A DNA stretch of 13,254 nucleotides from positions 1 through 13,254 of the forward strand of contig JANYDP010000036.1 in the NCBI GenBank assembly GCA_025363535.1, given 5' to 3'. The notes under the pieces were generated by a model. That model made no database searches. It was given only the letters and a program-made list of their open reading frames with translations, and had not been told where the DNA came from. Each line of letters starts with the position of its first letter. Within the stretch, counting starts at the first letter, position 1. A program made the position numbers and the translations under genes. Origin of the DNA: Verrucomicrobiota bacterium (GTDB taxonomy: Bacteria > Verrucomicrobiota > Verrucomicrobiia > Limisphaerales > CAIQOK01). This document shows, one piece after another, positions 13,147 through 13,254 of the stretch.

Positions 13147-13254
13147 CGTTTCAGACTATGACCGACTGAAGCTAGCTCTTGTTTGCGTACAAGCATACAA
13201 TCGGTTCAATGATTTAATCTTCGGCAATAAATTATTCTCAAAAAAAGCATTCTT
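13028..13254. repeat. Perfect 105-bp fold-back at the window end
   Basis: Positions 13028-13132 and 13150-13254 are exact inverted copies (105/105), with a 17-bp centre (13133-13149) that itself has GGTG/CACC. The right arm is a mirrored copy of the 5' part of the membrane-protein gene and runs to the last base of the window, so its full length is unknown. Exactness, the position at the end and the lack of any element signature favour an assembly or amplification fold-back over a biological repeat. Confidence 0.95.

Noticed and set aside
13150..13254. Second, divergent copy of the membrane-protein gene
   Set aside because: The copy is exact, truncated by the window end and mirrored around a 17-bp centre, so an artefact is simpler.

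Overview
The window is bacterial and looks like a member of the Verrucomicrobiota (a Pedosphaera/Limisphaerales-type genome). This is inferred, not proven. The reasons are a GC-rich gene body, mixed-strand housekeeping genes with almost no Shine-Dalgarno sequences, a secreted GH29 fucosidase, and short seven-base tandem repeats scattered between and inside genes.

Layout, left to right. Positions 5-1213 (+) encode a MacB/FtsX-type ABC transporter permease whose ATPase partner probably lies just outside the window. After a repeat-rich spacer come a two-domain threonylcarbamoyl-AMP synthase (1353-2363, +) and a TolC-family outer-membrane efflux protein (2380-3936, +). A GC-rich palindrome follows, then the t6A dehydratase TcdA (3975-4769, +). 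A 189-bp element with 23-bp inverted ends (4793-4981) separates TcdA from a minus-strand pair: a TatD-family metal hydrolase (4994-5803) and a secreted alpha-L-fucosidase (5827-7599). A divergent spacer of 264 bp leads to pheT (7864-10341, +). Convergent to pheT is a minus-strand run: RNase HI (10366-10887), mannose-1-phosphate guanylyltransferase (10908-12047) and an AT-rich gene for an unrecognised polytopic membrane protein (12070-13146). The window ends in a perfect 105-bp fold-back (13028-13132 against 13150-13254), most likely an assembly or amplification artefact at a contig end.

Gene relationships. The synthase and TcdA act at opposite ends of one tRNA modification route (t6A formation, then its cyclisation to ct6A) and sit 1.6 kb apart on the same strand. 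The ABC permease and TolC protein could belong to one MacB-TolC-like export locus that the synthase gene now splits. manC and rnhA are probably co-transcribed. The fucosidase fits a polysaccharide-degrading lifestyle.

The most unusual feature is a set of six heptamer arrays built on different but related seven-base units. Four lie in frame inside two essential genes (two in the synthase, two in pheT), and two form an inverted pair in the spacer upstream of the synthase. pheT also carries a 20-base hairpin resembling the intergenic element and a duplicated 14-bp unit, giving four low-complexity insertions in one synthetase subunit. This looks like an active repeat-spreading or repeat-expanding process that tolerates landing in essential genes when frame is kept.
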